Below, in pieces: positions 8,855 through 16,454 of a stretch of 64,000 nucleotides of DNA. Numbering within the stretch: position 1 is the stretch's first letter; each line of letters starts with the position of its first letter. The notes under the pieces were generated by a model, which was not told the origin of the DNA, ran no database searches, and saw nothing but the letters and a program-made list of their open reading frames with translations. Origin of the DNA: Microvirga sp. TS319. GTDB lineage: Bacteria > Pseudomonadota > Alphaproteobacteria > Rhizobiales > Beijerinckiaceae. The DNA is taken from the NCBI RefSeq assembly GCF_041276405.1, contig NZ_JBGGGT010000002.1, positions 1,401,001 to 1,465,000 on the forward strand, given 5' to 3'. A program made the position numbers and the translations under genes.

Positions 8855-10671
8855 GCGGATGCCTCTTTCACGATGATGCCCCTCCATGGTGCGAGTTGAA
8901 TGATCCCGGAGATTGTCGCGGTATCCGCGTTCGACCATAGGATGCGAGCATCGTGTCCGATGTCGACGTCAACGGGACGCTCTCCGAAGTTCGCCCAAAC
9001 CCGCAGGATCCCGGTTTCGAACGTCCAGGCAAGTTCGAGGACGTTGTCCTGCGAGACGAGATGACGCGAACCTCGGAATTCACTCTTGATCATCGGCAGG
9101 ATCTCGTCCCTTCGGAGTTTGAGCAGGTGCTCCGTTTCCAGCAGGGCTTCGCGGTGCGGGGGGCGATCCTTCTCTGCCCAGTCGATCTTGGATCGCGCGA
9201 ATGTCGCCTCATTTGTCGGGTCAGGGATGCGCTGTGCGGTATCGGGATCGGCGAAAGCCTTGAAGTGCTTGAACTCTCCTCGGCGGCCATCGCGCACGGC
9301 CTTGGCAAGTTCAGGCTCGGCCTCGAAGTCGACGAAGAACTGGAACGGCGATGAGGCGGACCACTCCTCCCCCATGAAGAGGAGAGGGATATGAGGCGAA
9401 AGCAGGAAAATGGCCTGGGCCAGCTTGATCCGGTCGGGCGCAATGAGATGCGCGAGGCGCTCCCCGAACGCCCTGTTGCCAATCTGATCGTGGTTCTGGA
9501 GGAAGGATACGAACGCGGTCGGCGGCAGGTGCGCGGACGGCTCTCCACGTACCACGCCGGGCCGGTGCGTCGATGGTTCGCCTTGATAGGCGAAGCCTTC
9601 GGCAAGCGCGCGGCCGAGGCGCTTCAAGGGTTGGTCCGCGTAATCCTCGTAGTACCCTTCGGTCTCGCCGGTCAGCAGAGCATGCCAGGAATTATGGGTG
9701 TCGTCGGCCCATTGCGCCGAGTAGAGGCGAGGCCGCCGATCGGATCCGCGAGAAAGCCAGCTTGCCTGATTGGCTTCGTTTTCGAGGACGAGATGGATCT
9801 CACGCTCGGGAAAGGTTTGACGGATACGTGTTGCAAGCTCTTCGAGAAAATGCGGCGTGCTCTCATCGACGATGGCGTGAACGGCATCGAACCGCAGACC
9901 GTCAAAGTGATATTCCTCCAGCCAATAGAGGGCATTGTGAATGAAGAATTCACGCACGACGCGACTTCCATCGCCATCCACGTTGATGCCGGCTCCCCAT
10001 GGAGTCGGATGCCTGTCGGTGAAAAAGGATTCCGCATAGGCATGGAGATAGTTACCGGACGGGCCGAAATGGTTGTAGACCACATCGAGGAACATCATCA
10101 GGCCGAGTCCATGCGCATGATCGACCAGCCGCTTCAGATCATCGGGGCTGCCATAGGCGGAGTCCGGAGCATAGGGTAGCACGCCATCGTATCCCCAGTT
10201 TCGGCGTCCGGGAAATTCCGCAATCGGCATCAGCTCTACCGCCGTAACGCCGAGGTGTCGCAGAAACTCGAGCTTGTTCATCAAGCCGGCAAAGGTTCCT
10301 TCCGGGCTCGCCGTGCCCACATGCACCTCATAGAGGACGGTTTCCTCCCATGGGCGCCCTTTCCAGGATGAATCCGACCAACGATAGGAACGTGGGTCCA
10401 CGACGAGACTCAGGCCGTGGACGTCGTCCGGCTGGAAGCGGGATGCAGGGTCCGGCACGATGAGATTGCCGTCGATTTTATAACCGTAGCGGCTGCCGCT
10501 CCGGGCCCTGTTCGACGTAAGGCGGTACCAGCCATCGCCCGATGGCCCGATGAGGTGGTCTTCACCGTCCAGCACCAGCATTACCTCATGGGCCGTGGGA
10601 GCCCAGAATGCAAAGCGTATGCCGCCGTCCACGTTCTCGGCCCCGAAAGGCATCTGATGAACTCGCCGCAT
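8851..10671 (-). CDS. treZ: Malto-oligosyltrehalose trehalohydrolase TreZ
   Basis: Releases trehalose from the maltooligosyl-trehalose made by TreY. The 606 residues are normal for the family. A CBM48-like N-terminus (IRFAFWAPTAHEVMLVL) precedes the GH13 barrel with FLDVVYNHFGPSGNYL, FDGLRFDAVHAI (nucleophile), LVLENEANQASW and SFLQNHDQIGNRA. The ATG has GGAG seven bases upstream. It is the first gene of the minus-strand run treZ, malQ-treY, glgB, glgX, and its promoter should lie in the interval shared with divergent glgA, which also holds a large palindromic repeat. Confidence 0.95.
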   Translation of the reverse strand: MRRVHQMPFGAENVDGGIRFAFWAPTAHEVMLVLDGEDHLIGPSGDGWYRLTSNRARSGSRYGYKIDGNLIVPDPASRFQPDDVHGLSLVVDPRSYRWSDSSWKGRPWEETVLYEVHVGTASPEGTFAGLMNKLEFLRHLGVTAVELMPIAEFPGRRNWGYDGVLPYAPDSAYGSPDDLKRLVDHAHGLGLMMFLDVVYNHFGPSGNYLHAYAESFFTDRHPTPWGAGINVDGDGSRVVREFFIHNALYWLEEYHFDGLRFDAVHAIVDESTPHFLEELATRIRQTFPEREIHLVLENEANQASWLSRGSDRRPRLYSAQWADDTHNSWHALLTGETEGYYEDYADQPLKRLGRALAEGFAYQGEPSTHRPGVVRGEPSAHLPPTAFVSFLQNHDQIGNRAFGERLAHLIAPDRIKLAQAIFLLSPHIPLLFMGEEWSASSPFQFFVDFEAEPELAKAVRDGRRGEFKHFKAFADPDTAQRIPDPTNEATFARSKIDWAEKDRPPHREALLETEHLLKLRRDEILPMIKSEFRGSRHLVSQDNVLELAWTFETGILRVWANFGERPVDVDIGHDARILWSNADTATISGIIQLAPWRGIIVKEASA

Positions 10672-10797
10672 GGGATCTCCGAAGGTTTGGGCACTTGCGA
10701 ACGAGCTTCGCTGTGCAATGTTCCCAGGTACTGCAAAATTTACTGCCGAGCTTGTGATCTGCTGCCGCCGCTCCGGCCCTCGACGGGAGAGCGCTCA

Positions 10798-11038
10798 AGC
10801 GCATCGTGCGAAAAAGTGGCTCCGGTTTTTCGCCAGAACGATGCGCTCATCTAAGAAGGGAGCATCGTGCGAAAAAGTGGTTCCGGTTTTTCGCCGGAAC
10901 GATGCGCTCATCTAAGAAGGGAGCATCGTGCGAGAAAGTGGCCCCGGATTTCGCCAGAACGATGCGCTCGTCCCAAAAAGGGAGCATCGGATTGAGTCCT
11001 CAAAAGTGCAAAACCACTTCCCGCGTCCGATGCTCTAG
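10798..11038. repeat. Intergenic mosaic element R1, order A-A-A-B, between treZ and glgA
   Basis: Three tandem A modules (GCATCG cores at 10801, 10862 and 10923, exact period 61) are followed by one B module (core at 10983). Each A module is an imperfect palindrome with outer arms AGCGCATCGT / ACGATGCGCT and inner arms CGAAAAA / TTTTTCG. B has outer arms GAGCATCGG / CCGATGCTC. The right end reads CTAG. It occupies nearly half of the 504-bp divergent interval; I see no gene there, and the rest shows no motif I recognise beyond room for two promoters. Confidence 0.9.
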
Positions 11039-11175
11039 GCCGAGTATGCTTCGGGCGGTTCGGAGTAGTTAAAAATAGCCAGGAATTTTTACGGAACTTT
11101 CCGTCGGGCGCCGCGTTAGAAGGCCGACCTGCTTTTGGCGCGGGAGGTCACTGGGGAACGCGCCTTCGTGACGAT

Positions 11176-12705
11176 ATGTTGGAAACACTACACTCGGAAG
11201 CTGATGCAGCTTTCGCGACGACGGCGCGTGTCGGTCTGCATCATGATCATCGGCCTTCAGTTTCATTAACCCGCAGGCAGTCAATTCTTTTCGTAACATC
11301 CGAGATTGCCGATTACATCAAGGCAGGAGGGCTCGGGGAAGTATCGGCAGCTCTGCCCAGGGCGCTGAGGTCGCACTATGATGTTCGTATCCTGATCCCG
11401 GGCTATCGGCAGGTCCTCTCTCAGATCGGCGCAATCGAGGAGATCGCGCAGCTTCCCTCTTCATTCGGGATTCCGGCCTGCGGGCTTGGCAGGGGCATGA
11501 CGAAGGACGGGCTGACGGTTTACGTCCTCCTGTGCCCCGAGCTGTATGACAGGGACGGTTCGCCTTATGTCGATTCGTTCGGCATGGATTGGAGCGACAA
11601 TGACATTCGCTTCGCACGCCTTGGTTTAGCCGCTGCCGATATTGCTTGCGGCAAGGGAGACCCTCTGTGGTGTGCGGATCTGCTGCACCTCAACGATTGG
11701 CCGTCAGGCCTTGCCGCCGCCTATCTCACGTGGCGCGGACAGCATATCCCGACCATTCTGACGATCCATAACCTGGCTTACCAGGGAATTTTCGCGCGCG
11801 ATCGTTTGTCGAGCCTCGGTATCCCCGACGCCGCTTTTCACATCAACGGCGTCGAATTCCACGGCAAGATGTCTTTTCTGAAGGCGGGAATTTTCTATGC
11901 ATCGCACATCACGACCGTGAGCTCGACTTATGCAAAGGAGATTACGCAGCCCGAACATGGCTGCGGGCTCGATGGCCTCCTAAGAACCCGTGCGCGGCAA
12001 GGACGCCTTGACGGCATCATCAACGGAATCGATCAAAGCTGGGATCCGAGCAAGGATCCCAATCTGGTCAGCCGCTTCTCCGCTGAAAATTGCAGAGGAA
12101 AGCGCGCCAACGCCAACAACGTGCGCAAGAGCTTCGGTCTTGCCCTTTCTCAGGGGCCGCTCTTTGCGGTCGTGTCGCGGCTTGTCCATCAAAAGGGAGT
12201 CGATCTCGCCATTTCTGCCGCCGAAACGATCGTGTCCCAGGGTGGACAGATTGCCGTCATCGGGCAGGGAGAGCCTCGATTTGAAACCGAGCTTCGCGCT
12301 CTTGCGCAGCGGCATCCGGGATCGGTCGGCGTGAAGATCGGATATGATGAGAGGGATGCGCGCCGCATGTATGCGGGCAGCGACTTTCTTCTGATGCCCT
12401 CTCGCTTCGAACCGTGCGGCTTGAGCCAGATGTACGCACAGCGCTTTGGATCGCTGCCGATTGCCCATAAGACGGGCGGTCTCGCCGATACCATTGAGGA
12501 TGGAGTCAACGGCTTCCTCTTCGGCGAACCATGCCTCTTCCGCTTCATGGATGCGATCAAGCGGGGACTTGAGACATTTCGGTCCCGTCCGCGACTGACG
12601 GCGATGCGGCGAGCCGCGATGAACAGACCGCATGGATGGGATCGCTCTGCGTCCAAGTATAAGGAAGTCTACGAGCGAGCGTGCCGAACGGCGGCTTACG
12701 CATAA
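11176..12705 (+). CDS. glgA: Glycogen synthase (ADP-glucose), GT5
   Basis: Elongates alpha-1,4-glucan from ADP-glucose. The 509 residues contain the GT5 N-domain signature ILFVTSEIADYIKAGGLGE (nucleotide-sugar Lys in KAGGL), LHLNDWPSGLAAAYL, HNLAYQGIF, the C-domain VSRLVHQKGVD, and the catalytic SRFEPCGLSQMYAQR followed by GGLADTIED. About 33 residues precede the conserved start (RRQSILFVT), so translation may begin later, but I see no better ATG and no strong ribosome site. It is transcribed away from the treZ run. No glgC or glgP is visible in the window. Confidence 0.93.
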   Translation: MLETLHSEADAAFATTARVGLHHDHRPSVSLTRRQSILFVTSEIADYIKAGGLGEVSAALPRALRSHYDVRILIPGYRQVLSQIGAIEEIAQLPSSFGIPACGLGRGMTKDGLTVYVLLCPELYDRDGSPYVDSFGMDWSDNDIRFARLGLAAADIACGKGDPLWCADLLHLNDWPSGLAAAYLTWRGQHIPTILTIHNLAYQGIFARDRLSSLGIPDAAFHINGVEFHGKMSFLKAGIFYASHITTVSSTYAKEITQPEHGCGLDGLLRTRARQGRLDGIINGIDQSWDPSKDPNLVSRFSAENCRGKRANANNVRKSFGLALSQGPLFAVVSRLVHQKGVDLAISAAETIVSQGGQIAVIGQGEPRFETELRALAQRHPGSVGVKIGYDERDARRMYAGSDFLLMPSRFEPCGLSQMYAQRFGSLPIAHKTGGLADTIEDGVNGFLFGEPCLFRFMDAIKRGLETFRSRPRLTAMRRAAMNRPHGWDRSASKYKEVYERACRTAAYA

Positions 12706-12934
12706 GCCCCGATGATCTCCGGTCGGATGAGGCGAGTGAGGCAGGCGCCTGCTCGCCTTGGCGATGAGCCTCCCTTCCGTATTCTGAAGCAGGGCGATAG
12801 GCGCACAGAACCCGAGAGTGATATGGTATAAAATTAAAGTCGATAAAACTGCGGCACGTTGTCGGTTTGTCCATTGGGAGTTGTATTTCCTCCTATCATT
12901 TCTTATGCGAGCCTCTGTCGGAAGAGGAAAGACA

Positions 12935-13660
12935 ATGGGCACGCCTCCGCGCATAGGCTTAATCGTCGATGAGGACGCATGCTATCGCATGGCCATGGGG
13001 GCCGTTCTCGAAAGCCAGTTCAACTATTCGCGGTTCATCGAGGTCGATTCTCTGGATGCGGCTTTGGACCGGCTCGGGGAATGCGCGAACATTGCTCTGG
13101 CTTTGTTCGATCTTTCCGCACCGGGGGTTAGAACGCCCTCCAACCTGCGTACGGTTCGTGAGTGTTTCCCGCAGACACGGGTCGCCGTCGTCTCCGCGTC
13201 CGACAATCGGCACAATATTCTTCTGGCACTTGAGGCCGGCGTGCACGGCTATCTGGTGAAGACGATGGGTGCCGCCGATATGGCGAACGCCCTTAAGATC
13301 ATTCTGGATGGGGGCATTTACGTTCCGGCCAGTTTGGCTGACGTCTCGTCATTGCGTGACGAATTCCCGAACGACGATCCGGAGCAAAAAGCCGCCGAGG
13401 AGGAGGCCCCAGCGCGGAGTTCCGAGAAAGACACACCGATCAGTCCACTGACGCCACGGCAGCAGAATGTGCTTGACCTGCTGGTCCAGGGAAAGACGAA
13501 CAAGGAAATCGCGCTGGCTCTCGGATTGGGTGAGGGAACGGTAAAGATCCATATGGCGGCGATCTTCCGATATTTCGGCGTCAACAACCGTGCCGCTGCA
13601 GCTGTCGCCGGCGCGCGCCCTTATCCGGATCGCAGGCGGAAGCTGTTGAGCGGCATATAG
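12935..13660 (+). CDS. NarL/LuxR-family response regulator
   Basis: 241-residue two-domain transcription factor. The receiver domain (residues 5-125) has the acidic pair DED, phospho-acceptor Asp in ALFDLSAPG, Ser in VVSASD and Lys in YLVKTMGA, so it looks phosphorylatable. An acidic linker (about 145-165) leads to a LuxR HTH: SPLTPRQQNVLDLLVQGKTN, then GLGEGTVKIHMAAIFRYF. No histidine kinase is adjacent. I chose the ATG preceded by GAGGAAAG rather than the upstream in-frame ATG at 12818, which lies in AT-rich DNA (TATAAAATT near 12827) more like a promoter. The 229 bp after glgA hold no other gene that I can see. Confidence 0.9.
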   Translation: MGTPPRIGLIVDEDACYRMAMGAVLESQFNYSRFIEVDSLDAALDRLGECANIALALFDLSAPGVRTPSNLRTVRECFPQTRVAVVSASDNRHNILLALEAGVHGYLVKTMGAADMANALKIILDGGIYVPASLADVSSLRDEFPNDDPEQKAAEEEAPARSSEKDTPISPLTPRQQNVLDLLVQGKTNKEIALALGLGEGTVKIHMAAIFRYFGVNNRAAAAVAGARPYPDRRRKLLSGI

Positions 13661-13712
13661 CGTGCGTTGAATTCCAGCTCTGCTCGATTCGAGGGCACTG
13701 GTCCGGGAAAGA

Positions 13713-15152
13713 CTATGCGTCGCTCTGGCCGTATGCCTCGGCCATTTGCCTGATATCCGCGAGTTTGGAGCTGAAGGCCGACCAATCATCCCGTTGTGCA
13801 ATAGGCTCCCAAAGGGCCTCGACCTCGTCGATGAGCATCGTGCAGGGCGTCTCTCTTGCAAAATAGGCGTGGCTCGGCCTGATCTCCGGGCGAGGTTGGA
13901 ACTCCTCGACAGCCGTGCGGAATGGCTGAAACGCAGCATCGGCGTAAAGCGACGAGGAGGGGCTCCGTTCTGCGCGTTCGGCGCTTGCGATGCCTCCGAA
14001 CCAGTCAAAGAAGGTCTGCTCGAAGGGGGCCTTGGTACGGTGCAGGAATGCCCATAAGTGTCCCGCAAGGGAACCGTTCAGTTCGGGGGTGCGTGGCTGA
14101 AGACCCAAGCGGCGGAGGATTGCGCTTGCAAATTCTTCGTGCAGAGCAGGCTCGAAGGCTCGCAGCGATGCTTCAAGGCTGCTCTGATCCGCGATGGGAA
14201 GCAGGCACTCTGCGAGCCTGAACAGGTTCCAAAGAAGAGCGTCGGGCTGGCGTCCAAAAGCATAAAGCCCCGTCTCATCGAAATACGCGGCCGTGAAGGC
14301 AGGGTCGTAGGTCGGCAGGAAGCGCCAGGGGCCGTAATCGAAACTCTCGCCCGTGACGTTGATATTGTCGGTATTGAGCACGCCATGCACGAAGCCGGCC
14401 GCCATCCATTGCGCGCCCATGCACGCCACCCGCCGGGAGACTTCCTCGACGAAGGCGGCCGCGCGATCGGTTACGTTGTCGCGCCAGATTTCAGGCATGT
14501 AGGTCGTGATCGTGTAGTCGAGGAGCTTGCTGATATTGCCGGTCTCGCCGAGGTAGAGCAGGCGCTGAAACGTGCCGATGCGGATATGCGAATGGCTGAG
14601 ACGCACCAGGACGGAAGATCGAGTCGGTGAAGGCTCGTCTCCTCGTTCCAGTTCTTCGCCGGTCTCGATCAGGCTAAAGGATTTGGACGTGTCGACCCCG
14701 AGCGCCTCCAGCATTTCCGTCGCTAGGATCTCCCTGACACCGCCTTTGAGGGTCAGGCGTCCGTCAGCATGGCGCGACCAGGGTGTCTGTCCGCTGCCCT
14801 TCGTCCCGAGATCGAGCAGTTTTCCATTCTGGGTATCGTGGAGTTGCGCGAAGAGAAAACCACGTCCATCACCGAGGTAGGGGTTGTAGGTTCGGAACTG
14901 GTGGCCGTGATAGCGGAGTGCGAGAGGTTCCTGAAAGCTGCCGGGAAGAGGGTTGAACAAGCCGAAATGCCGCAGCCAGGCCTCGTCAGTCAAGCTCCCG
15001 AGACCGGTCCGCTCGGCCCATCGCTGGTTCCGGTATCTCAGACGATGCGTCGGGAAGCGTGCGGGTGCGACGGTATCGTAAAAATCTGGCCCGAGACTCT
15101 GGTGACTGATCGACGGGCGGTACGCGGGCGAAGGCATCGGGTCAGGTTCCAT
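13713..15152 (-). CDS. selO: Protein adenylyltransferase SelO (YdiU family)
   Basis: Pseudokinase-fold enzyme; E. coli SelO transfers AMP to Ser/Thr/Tyr of proteins, linked to redox stress. The 479 residues equal the family length. Conserved elements: LGDGRGFLFAQL, GTKGSGQTPWSRHADGR (flipped ATP-binding Lys/Arg), LKGGVREILATEML, and FVHGVLNTDNINVTGESFDY with the metal-binding Asn and Asp. No Cys stands in the extreme C-terminus. It converges on the response regulator with a 52-bp gap. A second ATG at 15137 (MPSPAYRPS) is possible. The 5' end abuts three copies of a 14-bp direct repeat. Confidence 0.93.
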   Translation of the reverse strand: MEPDPMPSPAYRPSISHQSLGPDFYDTVAPARFPTHRLRYRNQRWAERTGLGSLTDEAWLRHFGLFNPLPGSFQEPLALRYHGHQFRTYNPYLGDGRGFLFAQLHDTQNGKLLDLGTKGSGQTPWSRHADGRLTLKGGVREILATEMLEALGVDTSKSFSLIETGEELERGDEPSPTRSSVLVRLSHSHIRIGTFQRLLYLGETGNISKLLDYTITTYMPEIWRDNVTDRAAAFVEEVSRRVACMGAQWMAAGFVHGVLNTDNINVTGESFDYGPWRFLPTYDPAFTAAYFDETGLYAFGRQPDALLWNLFRLAECLLPIADQSSLEASLRAFEPALHEEFASAILRRLGLQPRTPELNGSLAGHLWAFLHRTKAPFEQTFFDWFGGIASAERAERSPSSSLYADAAFQPFRTAVEEFQPRPEIRPSHAYFARETPCTMLIDEVEALWEPIAQRDDWSAFSSKLADIRQMAEAYGQSDA

Positions 15153-15193
15153 GTGTCCTGTTCAATGTGTCCAGTTCAACGTGTCCTGTTCAA
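15152..15193. repeat. Three tandem 14-bp repeats at the selO start
   Basis: Units TGTGTCCTGTTCAA, TGTGTCCAGTTCAA and CGTGTCCTGTTCAA lie head to tail with two differences in total. The first base overlaps the selO start codon, so the repeats occupy the whole 5' leader and ribosome-binding region of selO. The 14-bp spacing is not a helical multiple, which argues against a simple one-face operator. Replication slippage or a regulatory leader are both possible. Confidence 0.8.
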
Positions 15194-15269
15194 CTCGCGG
15201 CGGGTCGAGCCGTTCAAGACGTCAACTTCGCTTCGCAAGTCAATATAACGGGCGCACCTAGGAAACAAA

Positions 15270-15283
15270 GCTGACATGTCAGC
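15270..15283. promoter_or_regulatory. Perfect 14-bp palindrome GCTGACATGTCAGC (candidate operator)
   Basis: The 14 bases equal their own reverse complement. The site lies 11 bp before the first small reading frame and about 115 bp upstream of the selO start on the other strand, so it is well placed to act on either promoter. No regulator recognising this sequence is known to me; operator function is inferred from symmetry and position only. Confidence 0.35.
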
Positions 15284-15294
15284 GGTGAGTTGTA

Positions 15295-15495
15295 ATGAAG
15301 TATATGAATATATCGCTCATCGACCATGCTGTGGAAAAATATTTTTCAGGTAAGACTTCGTTAAATCCTGATCATTTTCCGCAACTTGGTGCGGAAACTA
15401 TGGATCGTTTCAGCTTTTCTGGGCCTTTGGCGCAGGTCGGGAGCTTGGCCGACGCACAGGCTGCTTCTATGATTCCTGGAGCGAAGCAGTCCTAG
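15295..15495 (+). CDS. Hypothetical 66-residue protein
   Basis: Small frame beginning MKYMNISLIDHAVEKYF; no recognised domain, no signal peptide or membrane segment. Its TAG stop overlaps the GGAG ribosome site of the next small gene, which fits a two-gene unit. Against coding: the DNA is AT-rich, the upstream ribosome site is weak, and an internal stem-loop (TTTCCGCA at 15376-15383 pairing with TGCGGAAA at 15390-15397) could equally mean an untranslated leader. I give it low confidence. Confidence 0.35.
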   Translation: MKYMNISLIDHAVEKYFSGKTSLNPDHFPQLGAETMDRFSFSGPLAQVGSLADAQAASMIPGAKQS

Positions 15496-15504
15496 GAGAG
15501 ATGA

Positions 15505-15702
15505 ATGGTACCCAAGGAATTGGTTGCCCTCTGTGGGCGTATTGCATTGGTCGTGCTCGTCTTCGCATTCGTGGCAGGGATCATTGTGGGACCGCTTCTG
15601 CCGAAGTCGGGCCCCCCTCACTCGGTCACGGCTGCGCAGGACCGTTCAGGTTCCGAACTGATCCGCGTCAAAGCCACTCCGGGCTCGGGAGGACGGGGAT
15701 AG
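15505..15702 (+). CDS. Hypothetical small single-pass membrane protein
   Basis: 65 residues: a short N-terminus (MVPKELVALCGR), one strongly hydrophobic helix of about 20 residues (IALVVLVFAFVAGIIVG, about 13-32), then a polar Gly/Ser/Pro-rich tail. The ATG follows GGAGAG at good spacing. The TAG stop is also the first three bases of repeat element R2. Nothing in the sequence identifies a function. Confidence 0.6.
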   Translation: MVPKELVALCGRIALVVLVFAFVAGIIVGPLLPKSGPPHSVTAAQDRSGSELIRVKATPGSGGRG

Positions 15703-15815
15703 AGCATCGGACGTGAAAAGTGGATTTACACTTTTGGGATCGATCCGATGCTCCCTTCTGAGATGAGCGCATCGTTCTGGCGAAAAACCGGGGCCACTTT
15801 TTCGCACGATGCGCT
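15700..15815. repeat. Intergenic mosaic element R2, order B-A (inverted)
   Basis: Starts TAGAGCATCGG, where TAG is the stop codon of the preceding small gene. The B module ends CCGATGCTC at 15753, and the inverted A module runs 15766-15815 with arms AGCGCATCGT / ACGATGCGCT. No T-run follows either stem, so it does not look like a simple intrinsic terminator. Confidence 0.88.
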
Positions 15816-15897
15816 ATGAGTCTTTTAGCTTCGGGAGTCTATGGAGGTTGCCCCCGGGGCGGTCGGCTTCGGTTGTGAGCTCTTTCGGAAACGCGCA

Positions 15898-16272
15898 ATG
15901 AACGACGATGCCATCTTGCGGCAGGAAATCCGCGCTTCCTTGAGCGGAGCCCGTAGTCTGATCCGCTGCTATTCAGGGCTGTATTCCGGCGAGGATCTTA
16001 TCCGAGATGTGCTCAAAGCCTGTGATGAAGTAGCGCAGACCTCCGCCTCAACGCCGCGCCTGCGAGAGGCTCGCCGGATCGTCCAGGAGCGGTGCACGAA
16101 GCTGGTGCGTGACGCGGATCGGTTTTCCATGCGCGATCCTGCGACCATTGCGGCATCCCGGGCTCAAGCTTTCGCGTCGATCGATACTTTTCAGGACGCG
16201 CTGCTCGAGATCCGCCGGATTGAAGGGGCCGCTCCGCGGATCGGCGCGCTCCTGAGACGACGGAGTCTCTAG
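15898..16272 (+). CDS. Hypothetical 124-residue protein
   Basis: Starts MNDDAILRQEIRASL; predicted mostly helical with many Arg/Ala/Glu, no signal peptide, membrane span or Cys-rich motif. I do not recognise the family. An upstream in-frame ATG at 15841 would add 19 residues with no clear benefit. The gene is bracketed by mosaic elements R2 and R3, and its TAG stop is the terminal TAG of R3. It precedes the mfd-type gene on the same strand. Confidence 0.65.
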   Translation: MNDDAILRQEIRASLSGARSLIRCYSGLYSGEDLIRDVLKACDEVAQTSASTPRLREARRIVQERCTKLVRDADRFSMRDPATIAASRAQAFASIDTFQDALLEIRRIEGAAPRIGALLRRRSL

Positions 16273-16385
16273 AGCATTGGACGTCAAAAGTGGGTCCCAC
16301 TTTTGGGGTTCCATCCGATGCTCCCTTCCTTGAAAGAGGGCATCGTTCCTGCGAAAAGCCGGAGCCACTTTTTCGCACGATGCGC
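16269..16385. repeat. Intergenic mosaic element R3, order B-A (inverted)
   Basis: Begins CTAGAGCATTGG; the TAG is the stop of the preceding gene. B has inner arms CAAAAGTG and CACTTTTG around a short centre; inverted A ends ACGATGCGC at 16385. An open frame continuous with mfd runs through it, but the mfd start proposed here lies 70 bp further on. Confidence 0.87.
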
Positions 16386-16454
16386 GATGTGAAACTGGCA
16401 GGACTACCGGGCGTTGACGCTCCATTCAGCGAATCGTCCACCCGTGAGTGCCCT

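Noticed and set aside
10798..11038. CRISPR array
   Set aside because: Three 61-bp tandem units are palindromic throughout without unique spacers, and no cas genes are present.
10806..11072. Short frames encoding Cys-Glu-Lys-Val-type repeats within mosaic elements
   Set aside because: They are translations of the repeat itself and recur at every locus (for example 20235, 47376); no ribosome site.
15152..15193. LexA box of the alphaproteobacterial GTTC-N7-GTTC type
   Set aside because: The GTTC cores here are spaced by 10 bases in all three units, not 7, so a standard SOS box is not supported.
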